DNA of 28,919 nt from Gp6-AA40 sp035496255 (GTDB lineage Bacteria > Acidobacteriota > Vicinamibacteria > Vicinamibacterales > UBA2999), in the NCBI GenBank assembly GCA_035496255.1, contig DATJEU010000052.1, positions 1-28,919 on the forward strand, written 5' to 3'. Position numbers and translations under genes: made by a program. The notes beneath the pieces were generated by a model. It was not told the origin of the DNA and did not search any database. It saw only the letters and a program-made list of their open reading frames with translations. Shown piece by piece: positions 13,492-21,525 of this stretch (position 1 is its first letter; each line of letters starts with the position of its first letter).

Positions 13492-13530
13492 TGGGGGTTG
13501 GGAGCTGGACACGTGTGTGAGTTGGGAGTT
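13431..13530. repeat. Inverted repeat of TTGGGAGT/ACTCCCAA units
   Basis: The left arm contains AACTCCCTACTCCCAAC and CCCAATTCCCAATCGCTCCCC (13431-13480). The right arm contains TTGGGGGTTGGGAG and GAGTTGGGAGTT (13491-13530). The lipoprotein signal sequence is read through it. Confidence 0.7.
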
Positions 13531-13543
13531 CTCGTGCATTGCG

Positions 13544-15397
13544 CTATCCATTCGCCTGCGGCAGCAGCACCTTGAAGATGGTGCCGCGGCCGGGCGTCGA
13601 TTCCACCTCGACGTCGCCGTCGTGGAGCTGCACGATACGGTAGACCATCGACAGGCCGATGCCCGTCCCATGATCCTTCGTCGTGAAGTAGAGATCAAAG
13701 ATCTTCCCGAGGTGCTCGGGCTTGATGCCCACGCCTGAGTCCTCGAATCGGATTTCCACCCGCTCTCGCGACGCCGGCACACAGGCCAGCCGCAGCGTAC
13801 CGCCATTCGGCATCGCCTGGCACGCATTGATGGCAAGGTTGAGGAACGCCTGCCGCAGCATCGCGGCATCGCCGTTCACCGGCGGCACCGAGGCGTTGCA
13901 GTCGAGGATCACGCGCACGTTCGTCTTGCGTCCCTCGGGCTCGACCACCGGCAGAATCTCATCGAACAGATGCGTGACCTTCACCGGCTGCAGACGCAGA
14001 TCTTCGGGGCGCGTGAACTTGAGGAATCCCTGCACCACTTCGTCGAGGCGGCGAATCTCGCTCTCGATGACTTCCACATGCTGCAGTTCGTCGGCGGCCG
14101 GGCCGCTCTTCGATTCGGGTGACGCAGTCGCCCGGCGCGCGTCGGTGATCCCCGCCATCGCCGGAGCCGCGGCGGCCGCGCGGCGCGCGATCTTCGTCCG
14201 CAACAGCTCCAGGTGAATCATCATCGCGTTCAGCGGGTTCTTGACCTCGTGCGCAATGCCCGCGGTCAGGCGGCCGAGCGCCACGAGCTTCCGTGAATAC
14301 GCGAGCGTCGACTGCATGCGGGTGAGGTACTCGACGTTGCGCTCCACGAGCAGCACGCCGACGAGGCTGCCATCGATATCGGTGACCGCATGCGTCATCA
14401 GCAGGCGATCGCCTTCCTGCACCGGGCCGCGCGACGAGCGCGTCGCCAGCGTTTCCTCCACCAGGGTTCGATACGCGTGCCCGGCCGGCAACAGCGCCTG
14501 CATTGCGCGTCCGATCGAGTCGGGCGGCAACGACGGCTGCATCGCCGGGTTGCTGAACAGCAGCTCGCCGGACGGGTTGAACAGCGCGACGGCGTCTTCG
14601 AGGTGCTCGACCGTCGCCTGCAGGTTGGCTTTCTGTCCCGCGAGCAGCGATCGGTCCGCCGAGAGCTGCTGGCTGACGGCGTTGAAGAAGGTGCCGAGCT
14701 CCCCGAACTCATCGCCCGGGGGCAGATCCAGCGTGACGCCGAATTCGCCTTTCCCCAGGCGCGTCAAGCCGCCGCGAATCACGTGAATCGGCCGCAGCAG
14801 CAGTTGCGCAAGGAAGCCGGCGACGATGACGCCGATGACGAGCGCGCCGAACGCGATGTACAGCGCCGGCCGCATCAACGCGTTCAGCTCCTTGCGCATC
14901 AGGAGCGTGGAGACGCCGACGCTGGTCGACCCGTACTGGCGCTGGCCAATCCTGATCGGCTGACGCAGCTCGAGAAATTCGCCATCCGGCGAGTAGATCA
15001 CCTGCAGTTGCTCGATCGGTCCCGCCGTGACCAGCGCGCCAAGGTCCCTGCGGACCTTGAGCACGCGGCCAACCTGCGTCTGGTCCGAGCTGGCGATGAT
15101 CACGCCGTTGGTGTCGAGGATCGACGCGTCGGTGATGCCTTCCCCGTACAGCGACGACTGCAGGATCGAGAGCAGGCCCGGATCGGTCCGGACCGCGGCC
15201 AGCGGGTGCGGGTCCACGCCGATCACAGCCCGCGTCCGGTGCAGGATCGAGTCGGTGAGGAACTGCGCGCGCGACTCGCTCTCGTGCAGGACGACGCGCG
15301 ACAGTCGTGTGACGTAGAGCGTGCTCAGTACAAGCACCGCGATCCCGACAATCGCGGTGACGCCGGCGATCTGCTTCCCGCGAATGCCAAGTCGCAT
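13544..15397 (-). CDS. Membrane sensor histidine kinase (periplasmic sensor, HAMP, PAS, HisKA, HATPase)
   Basis: The product has 617 residues. The domain order is: TM1 (about 10-30), periplasmic single Cache-like sensor (31-175), TM2 (about 177-200), HAMP (201-250), PAS (about 258-355), HisKA with phospho-acceptor His383 in GIAHEVKNPLN, and HATPase with N-box NLAINACQAM (520-529), EDSGVGI (552-558) and GTGIGLSM (577-584). This is the NtrB/ZraS-type HisKA subgroup that pairs with sigma-54 regulators, and its partner starts 9 bp upstream. A low-complexity Ala/Ser-rich insert (about 404-437) lengthens the loop between the two dimerisation helices. The ligand is unknown. Confidence 0.95.
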   Translation of the reverse strand: MRLGIRGKQIAGVTAIVGIAVLVLSTLYVTRLSRVVLHESESRAQFLTDSILHRTRAVIGVDPHPLAAVRTDPGLLSILQSSLYGEGITDASILDTNGVIIASSDQTQVGRVLKVRRDLGALVTAGPIEQLQVIYSPDGEFLELRQPIRIGQRQYGSTSVGVSTLLMRKELNALMRPALYIAFGALVIGVIVAGFLAQLLLRPIHVIRGGLTRLGKGEFGVTLDLPPGDEFGELGTFFNAVSQQLSADRSLLAGQKANLQATVEHLEDAVALFNPSGELLFSNPAMQPSLPPDSIGRAMQALLPAGHAYRTLVEETLATRSSRGPVQEGDRLLMTHAVTDIDGSLVGVLLVERNVEYLTRMQSTLAYSRKLVALGRLTAGIAHEVKNPLNAMMIHLELLRTKIARRAAAAAPAMAGITDARRATASPESKSGPAADELQHVEVIESEIRRLDEVVQGFLKFTRPEDLRLQPVKVTHLFDEILPVVEPEGRKTNVRVILDCNASVPPVNGDAAMLRQAFLNLAINACQAMPNGGTLRLACVPASRERVEIRFEDSGVGIKPEHLGKIFDLYFTTKDHGTGIGLSMVYRIVQLHDGDVEVESTPGRGTIFKVLLPQANG

Positions 15398-15406
15398 GTG
15401 AGCGAG

Positions 15407-16795
15407 CTACTGTGAAAGGGTCTCTTCCTGGCGTTTACCCGGTACTCGCCCGCGCAGTTTATTCAGTTTGTTGTGCAGAGTCTTCAGGCTGATGCCGAGG
15501 ATTTCGGCGGCGCGCGTCTTGTTGTCGCGTGTGTGTTCCAGCGTCATCAGGATCAAACGCCGCTCGGCCTCTTCCACCGTCGTCCCCGGCGTCAGCGACA
15601 GCGTCGGCTTCGCAATGTCGGGTGATTCGGTGACCAGCGGCGGCAGGTGCTTGGCCTCGATGAACTCGTCGGACGACAGAATCACGGCGCGCTCGATCAC
15701 GTTCCGCAGCTCCCGGACGTTGCCCGGCCAACTGTATTGCTCCAGGATCCGCATCGCCGCGGCATCGATCGCCGATACGTTCTTGTTATTGCGCTGGTTG
15801 AATTCGGCCAGGAACGACTGGATCAGCAGCGGCATGTCTTCCTTGCGCGCCCGCAGCGGCGGCAGGTCGATCGCAAACACGTTCAGCCGGTAGTAGAGGT
15901 CCTCGCGCAGCTTGCCGTTTTTCACCGCCTCGCTGGGCACGACGTTGGTCGCCGCGATCACGCGGACGTCAACGCTCTGCTCCTGCCGTCCGCCGAGCCG
16001 CCGGAACCTCCGTTCCTGCAGCACGCGGAGCAGCTTCACCTGCGTGGCCGGCGTCATCTCGCCGATCTCATCGAGGAAGAGCGTGCCGCGATCGGCCAGC
16101 TCGAAGCAGCCTTCGCGGCGGTCGACGGCGCCGGTGAACGCGCCCTTCTCGTGACCGAAGATCTCGCTCTCCAGCAGCGTCTCGGGAATGGCCGCGCAAT
16201 TGATGGGCACGAACGGCGCGGTCGCGCGCGGGCTGAGCTGATGGATGGTCTGCGCCACCAGCTCCTTGCCGGTGCCCGACTCACCCCAGATCAGCACCGA
16301 CGCTGAGGTCGGCGCCGCCTGCTCGATGGTCTGGTAGACCTTGCGCATCTGCGCGCTGCTGCCGATCATGCGCCCGAAGGTACCGTGCTCGCGCAGCTGT
16401 TTACGAAGGACCTTGTTTTCGCGCAGCGTCTCCAGCCGCTCGACGATCTTGTCGAGCAGGATCTTCAGCCGCTGCGGCTCGATTGGTTTGGTCAGGTAGT
16501 CGTACGCCCCGTCCTTCAACGCTTCCACCGCGGTTTCCACGGTACCCTGGGCCGTCAGGATGACAATGGTGAACTCGCCGCCGTCGTCCTTCAGCGTGCG
16601 CAGCAGGTCGAGGCCGCCCATGCGCGGCATGACCAGGTCGCTGACGATGATCGAGGGGCGGAAACTGGTGATGCGCTCCAGAGCCTCTTCGCCGTCGGCG
16701 GCGGAATCGGCCGTGAAGCCCCAGGTGCGCACGAGTTCGGTCAGGCCAAGCCGCGTGCTCGGCTCGTCCTCGACGATCAGGACTCGTTCGCTCAT
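15407..16795 (-). CDS. NtrC-type sigma-54 response regulator
   Basis: The product has 462 residues. The receiver domain (1-120) has the phospho-acceptor Asp53 (VSDLVMP), Thr81 and Lys103. The AAA+ domain has Walker A GESGTGKE (171-178), the sigma-54-contacting GAFTGA loop (218-223), and Walker B GTLFLDEIGE (237-246). A Fis-type helix-turn-helix ends the protein (TRAAEILGISLKTLHNKL). All key residues are present, so it should be an active enhancer-binding activator. It is the first gene of the regulator-kinase-lipoprotein unit, divergent from the CPBP gene. I see a sigma-54 promoter in the window only at 1120; its targets are otherwise unknown. Confidence 0.97.
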   Translation of the reverse strand: MSERVLIVEDEPSTRLGLTELVRTWGFTADSAADGEEALERITSFRPSIIVSDLVMPRMGGLDLLRTLKDDGGEFTIVILTAQGTVETAVEALKDGAYDYLTKPIEPQRLKILLDKIVERLETLRENKVLRKQLREHGTFGRMIGSSAQMRKVYQTIEQAAPTSASVLIWGESGTGKELVAQTIHQLSPRATAPFVPINCAAIPETLLESEIFGHEKGAFTGAVDRREGCFELADRGTLFLDEIGEMTPATQVKLLRVLQERRFRRLGGRQEQSVDVRVIAATNVVPSEAVKNGKLREDLYYRLNVFAIDLPPLRARKEDMPLLIQSFLAEFNQRNNKNVSAIDAAAMRILEQYSWPGNVRELRNVIERAVILSSDEFIEAKHLPPLVTESPDIAKPTLSLTPGTTVEEAERRLILMTLEHTRDNKTRAAEILGISLKTLHNKLNKLRGRVPGKRQEETLSQ

Positions 16796-16933
16796 GAGGC
16801 GAGTCTAGCCTGTCGTTTTTACACGGTCCAGCACATCTATGGGATGATTTCGCCGATGACCGGCGAGACGCAGAGATCTTGCACTGCTGTGCGCGGATCC
16901 ACACGTCGCTGATTCCATACCGAATTCCATCCC
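16796..16933. promoter_or_regulatory. Divergent promoter region
   Basis: 138 bp separate the divergent regulator and CPBP genes, so at least two promoters must lie here. I cannot assign -35/-10 elements with confidence, and no sigma-54 site is visible. Confidence 0.4.
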
Positions 16934-17683
16934 ATGTCCGACTCCCTCGCCCCTTCTGCTCCTCCCCGGGATGGCGCGACGTCAGCTCAGCAGCGCGTGG
17001 TGGCGCTCCTCGAAATTCTGCTCTGCTCCAGCGTCCCCACGCAGCTCGCCCTCGGTTACCTGCTGACCCTTGGCGGCTTTTCGCCGACGACCGCGGACGG
17101 ATCGCTCTCGCTGCCGTACGTCCTGACGCTGTCGCTGGCCGACACGCTGCTGCTGATCGTATTGATGGTGACCCTGATGCACGCGCACGGTGAAGACGCG
17201 ACGTCGCTCTGGATCGGCCAGACGTCGGTGCGTCGCGAAGCACTGATCGGCGTCGCGCTGATCCCGGCGGTCTTCCTGCTTGTCGTCGTCCTCCTGAACG
17301 CGCTGCGGCTGCTCTTTCCCGGCCTGCACAACGTCGCGACGAATCCGCTCGAGGCGCTGGCCGGTAATTCCGCGGAAGACGCGGCGCTGTTCGGGCTGCT
17401 GGCGATCATCGCCGGCGGCGTGCGCGAGGAACTGCAGCGCGCGTTCGTGCTGCATCGGTTCGAGCAGCATCTTGGGGGCGGCGCGGTCGGCGTGATCGTG
17501 TGGAACACGGCGTTCGGTCTCGGCCACTACGTGCAGGGATGGGACGCGGTGATCACGACCGGTGTGCTGGGCGCCGTATGGGGCCTGCTCTTCCTCGATC
17601 GCCGCAGCAGCGTGGCGCCCGTCGTCAGCCACGCGGGCTTCAATTCGCTGGAGATCCTGCGCGTGGTGCTCGGTCCGCGTTGA
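16934..17683 (+). CDS. CPBP-family intramembrane glutamic protease
   Basis: The product has 249 residues and about six to eight membrane helices. The three conserved CPBP (Rce1/Abi) motifs are present: the Glu pair in REELQRAF (Glu165, Glu166, with Arg169), FGLGH (His198), and SHAGFN (His233, Asn237). The first motif is EExxR rather than the usual EExxxR, a one-residue shift also seen as EE(L/I)QRAF in related sequences as far as I recall. The family cleaves membrane-embedded or prenylated substrates or acts as a chaperone; which of these applies here is not shown. It is monocistronic, convergent with the SurA-like gene and separated from it by a large palindrome. Confidence 0.92.
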   Translation: MSDSLAPSAPPRDGATSAQQRVVALLEILLCSSVPTQLALGYLLTLGGFSPTTADGSLSLPYVLTLSLADTLLLIVLMVTLMHAHGEDATSLWIGQTSVRREALIGVALIPAVFLLVVVLLNALRLLFPGLHNVATNPLEALAGNSAEDAALFGLLAIIAGGVREELQRAFVLHRFEQHLGGGAVGVIVWNTAFGLGHYVQGWDAVITTGVLGAVWGLLFLDRRSSVAPVVSHAGFNSLEILRVVLGPR

Positions 17684-18019
17684 GGCGAGAACCCGGAGGG
17701 GTCGGAGGGGTCGGAGGAAACGGGTTTACAGGAGGAACGGAGCAACGGAGACGAACGGAGGGCATCGAGGTGGGCTGCGGGCGCATAGAGCGGTTGCCGG
17801 CTTGGCCGCCTTCGGCGGCGTGGTCGTGTGAAGAAGTCCAGAGACAAACCGCCGGTGTCATCAAGGGCGGCTTGTCTCTGGGCTTCTTCGCACGACCGTA
17901 GCGGCCCGCAGGGCCGCAAGCCGGCAACCGCCTCCGTTCGTCCCCGTTTCCCCGTTTCTCCTGTTGAACCGTTATCTCCATGTCCGCAGTGCTCTCTCCG
18001 TGTCTCCCGATTCCGGGTT
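17684..18019. other. Convergent intergenic region filled with palindromes
   Basis: There is no gene. It opens with GGAGGGGTC repeats (17696-17719) and CGGAG-type units (17732-17762), then the 142-bp nested palindrome, then inverted CCTCCGTT/CCCCGTTT units (17931-17968), so the outer repeats are also arranged symmetrically. Confidence 0.7.
17790..17931. repeat. 142-bp nested palindrome (candidate structured RNA or MITE-like element)
   Basis: The outer arms are perfect over 15 bp: GCGGTTGCCGGCTTG (17790-17804) and its complement (17917-17931). Inside each lies a side hairpin: GCCGCC-TTC-GGCGGC (17805-17819) and GCGGCCC-GCA-GGGCCGC (17901-17917). The centre is a 32-bp stem with 29 matches, 17822-17853 against 17866-17897, around a 12-nt loop. 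Read as plus-strand RNA, two of the three mismatches become G-U pairs; read as minus-strand RNA, the third does. Confidence 0.8.
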
Positions 18020-18631
18020 TCACGGCGCCGGGATGGCGATCGTCGCGCGGTTGCGGAGATCCTGCAGCCAGCGATCGACCTGCTGCTTCCGGCGCTCGGC
18101 GTTCGCGCGTTCGCGCGCGGTGGGCAGCGCGGTCTCGAGCGGCACCAGCACGCCGTCGCGGCGGAATTCGTTCGGATGCTCCTCGTAGTACAGCTCCGCC
18201 TCGTCGTCGGTCACCTGGCCGGCGGTGCCGAACCGCTGATCGAGATAGGCGCGGATACGCAGCGTATCCCGCGCCAGCGCGCGAATGCCGGTGTCGTCGA
18301 GACCTGTCGCCTGCATGATCGACGGGAGTGCCGCGCCGGCAACCCCACGCTCGCGCGCCACTTCGGCATCAACAGCGGCCTTCTCCGGTTCGGCAGGCGG
18401 AAACCGTCCCACTTCGATCAACGAGAGCTGCCGGTCGATCATCGGTTGCACCGCGGCCGCGTCGTCACGGGCATCGACGACGCCGAGGGCGCGTGCTGCC
18501 TGTACATCGGTCAGCGTGATCACCGTGCCGTTGACCGTCGCGGCGATGCGATCCAGCAACTGCTGCGCGGCCGCCGGTGACCATTGCGCAAGGAACGACG
18601 CGCACGACACGGCGATGAGCACGCGCTTCAT
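18020..18631 (-). CDS. SurA-like periplasmic chaperone lacking a PPIase domain
   Basis: The product has 203 residues; ATG 18631 overlaps the Omp85 stop by one base (TGATG). The signal peptide is MKRVLIAVSCASFLAQWSPAAA. The mature start (QQLLDRIAATVNGTVITLTDVQAARAL) is the hallmark of the SurA N-terminal domain, followed by helices and a C-terminal helix rich in Arg and Gln (RERANAERRKQQVDRWLQDLRNRATI). The catalytic parvulin domain of full-length SurA (about 430 residues) is absent; only the chaperone part remains. Its position behind TamB and Omp85 suggests it delivers or protects outer-membrane clients. Confidence 0.88.
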   Translation of the reverse strand: MKRVLIAVSCASFLAQWSPAAAQQLLDRIAATVNGTVITLTDVQAARALGVVDARDDAAAVQPMIDRQLSLIEVGRFPPAEPEKAAVDAEVARERGVAGAALPSIMQATGLDDTGIRALARDTLRIRAYLDQRFGTAGQVTDDEAELYYEEHPNEFRRDGVLVPLETALPTARERANAERRKQQVDRWLQDLRNRATIAIPAP

Positions 18632-21525
18632 CAGAACGCCTGTCCCAGCGACACGTGGACGACGTAGCCCTTCTCCAGGCGGCCGGGCACGAGCTCGCGA
18701 CGATCGAGGTTGAACCCCATGTCGACGCGCAGCGGCGCCGTGATGAGCGGCGCCTTGACGCGAACGCCGAAGCCGGCCGCCGGTCGCATGTCGGTCAGGT
18801 CGAAATCGCTCGCGCGCGCATACACGTTGCCGACGTCGACGAAGGTGACGCCCTGGACCGATCCGGTGACCTTGAAACGCAGTTCGGTGTTGAACACCGC
18901 CATCGCGTTGCCGCCGGTCGGGAAACCGGACGTGGTGATCGTGTCGCGATTGCCCAGGCGATCGAGCGAGAAGCCGCGGACGCTGGTGTCGCCGCCGGCG
19001 AAGAAGCGCTCGCTCACCGGCAGGTCCTGGACGATCTCGCCGTCCTTCAGCCGCGGGAACCCATGGGCCACACCCAGGCGCGCACCGAGCGCCAGGATTG
19101 TCCGCGGACCGAACGGCAACTGCGGATACGCATAGCCTTCGACGAAGGTCTTGACGAACCCGACTTCCGATCCAATCGCGCGCATGGCGACATCCGTTGT
19201 CGCCGTGACGAACGTGCCGCCGACGGGATCGGAAATGTCGCGACGTGAGTTGCGGATCAGGGTGCCCGACCACTTCGACAGCCGCACCTGCGGGAAGAGG
19301 CGATCGATCAGCGGCTCCTCGTCTTCAGTGAAGTGCTCGTCGAAGAGGCGCGTCGTTTCGTACGAGTAACGGCCGGAGAAGCTGTACTTCTCCGACGCCT
19401 GCGTCCCGATTTCCGCGCGCGCTTCCTTGCGATTGAAATTGAAGCTGGATCGCACGGCCTGGTCGAGGATCGCGGTCAGCAGCAGATCGGCGCGCGTGCC
19501 GAGAATCCTCGGCTCGCGATAGGTGGCGAACGCGCGGTATTCGTTGAAGCCGAGGCTGCTCTGCTGTTCCTGCAGGCTCAAGCCGCCGCTGGTCAGCACC
19601 AGATCGCGCGAGCGCAGGGCGACGCGGGTGAACAGATCGATCGAACGGTTCTTGCCCCAGAGATTGCGGCGTCCGACCTCGAATGACGCGCGGGGAACGA
19701 ATTCGTAGCGCTCCTCGGCGGTACCCTCCTCGCTCGATCGCAGCCGTGAGCTGAGCTCGAGACCGCCGCCGACCGCAATCGTGTTCGGCGGCGATTCCTC
19801 GACCCGGACGAGCAGGTCGTGACGCGCGTCGGCTTCGTCGGGCAACTCGGTGATGCGCACCTGCCGGAACAGCCCGAGCGCGCTGAGGCGCTGCTGGCTC
19901 TCGATAATCGCGTCATCGCCCATCGGATCGCCCGGGTGCAGCGTCAGCTCACGCTCGATCGTGCGCTGACTCGTGCGGTCGTTTCCGGTGATGATGATGT
20001 GGTCGACGATGATCCGCGGACCTTCGCTGATCGCGTAGGTGACATCCGCCTGCGTCGCGTCGTCCGAGAGCTTCACCGAGGGCTGGACGCTGACGGTCCG
20101 GTAACCGCGGTTCCTGTACTCCGTCGCCAGATTGTCGCGGTCGGCGACGACCCCGACTTCCACATAGGTGTTGCCCGGCTGCGTTCTCAGCAGCTTCTGC
20201 AGGTCGCCTTCCGGTACGGTCGTGTTGCCGGTGATGGTGACCATCCGCACCGACGTGCGCGGCCCCTCCACGATGGGGAGTGTGAGATCAACGCGGCGCT
20301 CGACGTCCTCCGACTGCTGATTCGGCAGCACCGTGACCACCGGCATGATGTCGGTCTTCGTGTAGCCGGCATTGCGATAGAGGCTGCGAATCGCGCTGAC
20401 GCCGCTGTCGACGTCAGTCTGCACCAGCGGGTCGCCTTTCTTGACGCGCAGCGCGTTCGTGACCTCGAGCTCGTTGAACGCGGTCGCGCCGGTCACGGCA
20501 ACCGTGTTCACGACATACTTCGGTCCCTTGCGTACGTTGAACGTGAGCGTGAGCTGCCCCGGTTTCTCGACCGGCGTCAGTTCAACGGCGGCGTCGCGAT
20601 AGCCGCGCGCGTGGAAATACTCCTTGATCGCGTTCTGCGCGTCTTCCAGCAGGTCCTGGCTGACCGACGCCTCCGTCCTGATCGGCACCAGCCGATCGCG
20701 ATCGGCCGCCGGAATCGGGTCGCCGGTGAACGCGATCGCCACCTGCGGTCCGCGAGAGACGATGAGCGTCACGTCGGCGCCCGCCGGCGTGAACGCCACC
20801 GTGTGCGACGACCGCGCCTCGAGGTAACCCTTTTCCCGCATCGTTTTCGAGTACTCGTCCAGCGCCTGATCGACGCGGACGGCATCGTACGGCTGGCCGA
20901 CCCGCACATCTGGAGCGCCGACGACAACGTTGGCCGGTGTTTGATCGGACTGATCGATCCGCACGTTCGAGATGTTGACGCGCGGTCCTGCCGTGACCTG
21001 CAGCACCATCGTCGCGCGATCGGGATTGTGGGTCGGCTCGATGTGCGCCTCGATCATCGCCGACGGATAGCCGCGGTCCCGGTAGGTGTCCCGCAGCAGC
21101 ATGACCACGGCGTCCTGGCGCTGGGCCGGCGGCGCGGCGCCGAAGCGATCGCGGATGACGCGCTTGAGATCGTCCTCGGACAGGCCCGTCGTACCGCGGA
21201 ACTCGACGCGATCGACCGGATGCGCGGGGAACAGCACATAGCGGATGCGGATGCCGTTCGACAGATCCTCGCGATAGACGCGGATGTCGTCGTAGCGCGC
21301 GAGGCTGGTCAGGTGCGTGAACGTCTCGCGGATGTCGCGCATGGCCAGCGGCTGGCCCGGCTTCGTTTCGATCAGCGACGTCACGGCGGGGTCGGTGATG
21401 ACGCGGCCTTCCTGTTCGACACGGACGTCCGTGACCAACGGAGGAGTCGCGACGGCCTGCGCGGCCGACACCGACGCGAAAGACAGAAGGCAGAGAAGGG
21501 CGAGGAGCAATGCGGGCCGACGCAT
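18631..21525 (-). CDS. Multi-POTRA Omp85 outer-membrane assembly protein (BamA/TamA-like)
   Basis: The product has 964 residues; ATG 21525 overlaps the TamB stop (TGATG). The signal peptide is MRRPALLLALLCLLSFASVSA. Several POTRA domains follow (about 28-590; repeated signatures such as VDRVEFRG, VNISNVRID, VVNTVAVTG, VRMVTITGN, VDHIIITGN indicate at least five, perhaps six), then a barrel with the L6 motif SVRGF and a terminal Phe (VSLGQAF). It is longer than E. coli BamA (810) and TamA (577). The TamB neighbour argues for a TAM-type translocation role; the POTRA number resembles BamA. Both readings remain open. The frame extends to 21591, but ATG 21525 gives the signal peptide and coupling. 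Confidence 0.94.
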   Translation of the reverse strand: MRRPALLLALLCLLSFASVSAAQAVATPPLVTDVRVEQEGRVITDPAVTSLIETKPGQPLAMRDIRETFTHLTSLARYDDIRVYREDLSNGIRIRYVLFPAHPVDRVEFRGTTGLSEDDLKRVIRDRFGAAPPAQRQDAVVMLLRDTYRDRGYPSAMIEAHIEPTHNPDRATMVLQVTAGPRVNISNVRIDQSDQTPANVVVGAPDVRVGQPYDAVRVDQALDEYSKTMREKGYLEARSSHTVAFTPAGADVTLIVSRGPQVAIAFTGDPIPAADRDRLVPIRTEASVSQDLLEDAQNAIKEYFHARGYRDAAVELTPVEKPGQLTLTFNVRKGPKYVVNTVAVTGATAFNELEVTNALRVKKGDPLVQTDVDSGVSAIRSLYRNAGYTKTDIMPVVTVLPNQQSEDVERRVDLTLPIVEGPRTSVRMVTITGNTTVPEGDLQKLLRTQPGNTYVEVGVVADRDNLATEYRNRGYRTVSVQPSVKLSDDATQADVTYAISEGPRIIVDHIIITGNDRTSQRTIERELTLHPGDPMGDDAIIESQQRLSALGLFRQVRITELPDEADARHDLLVRVEESPPNTIAVGGGLELSSRLRSSEEGTAEERYEFVPRASFEVGRRNLWGKNRSIDLFTRVALRSRDLVLTSGGLSLQEQQSSLGFNEYRAFATYREPRILGTRADLLLTAILDQAVRSSFNFNRKEARAEIGTQASEKYSFSGRYSYETTRLFDEHFTEDEEPLIDRLFPQVRLSKWSGTLIRNSRRDISDPVGGTFVTATTDVAMRAIGSEVGFVKTFVEGYAYPQLPFGPRTILALGARLGVAHGFPRLKDGEIVQDLPVSERFFAGGDTSVRGFSLDRLGNRDTITTSGFPTGGNAMAVFNTELRFKVTGSVQGVTFVDVGNVYARASDFDLTDMRPAAGFGVRVKAPLITAPLRVDMGFNLDRRELVPGRLEKGYVVHVSLGQAF

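Noticed and set aside
17790..17931. Intrinsic terminator
   Set aside because: Stems are present but no T-tract follows on either strand, so I list it as a palindrome, not a terminator.
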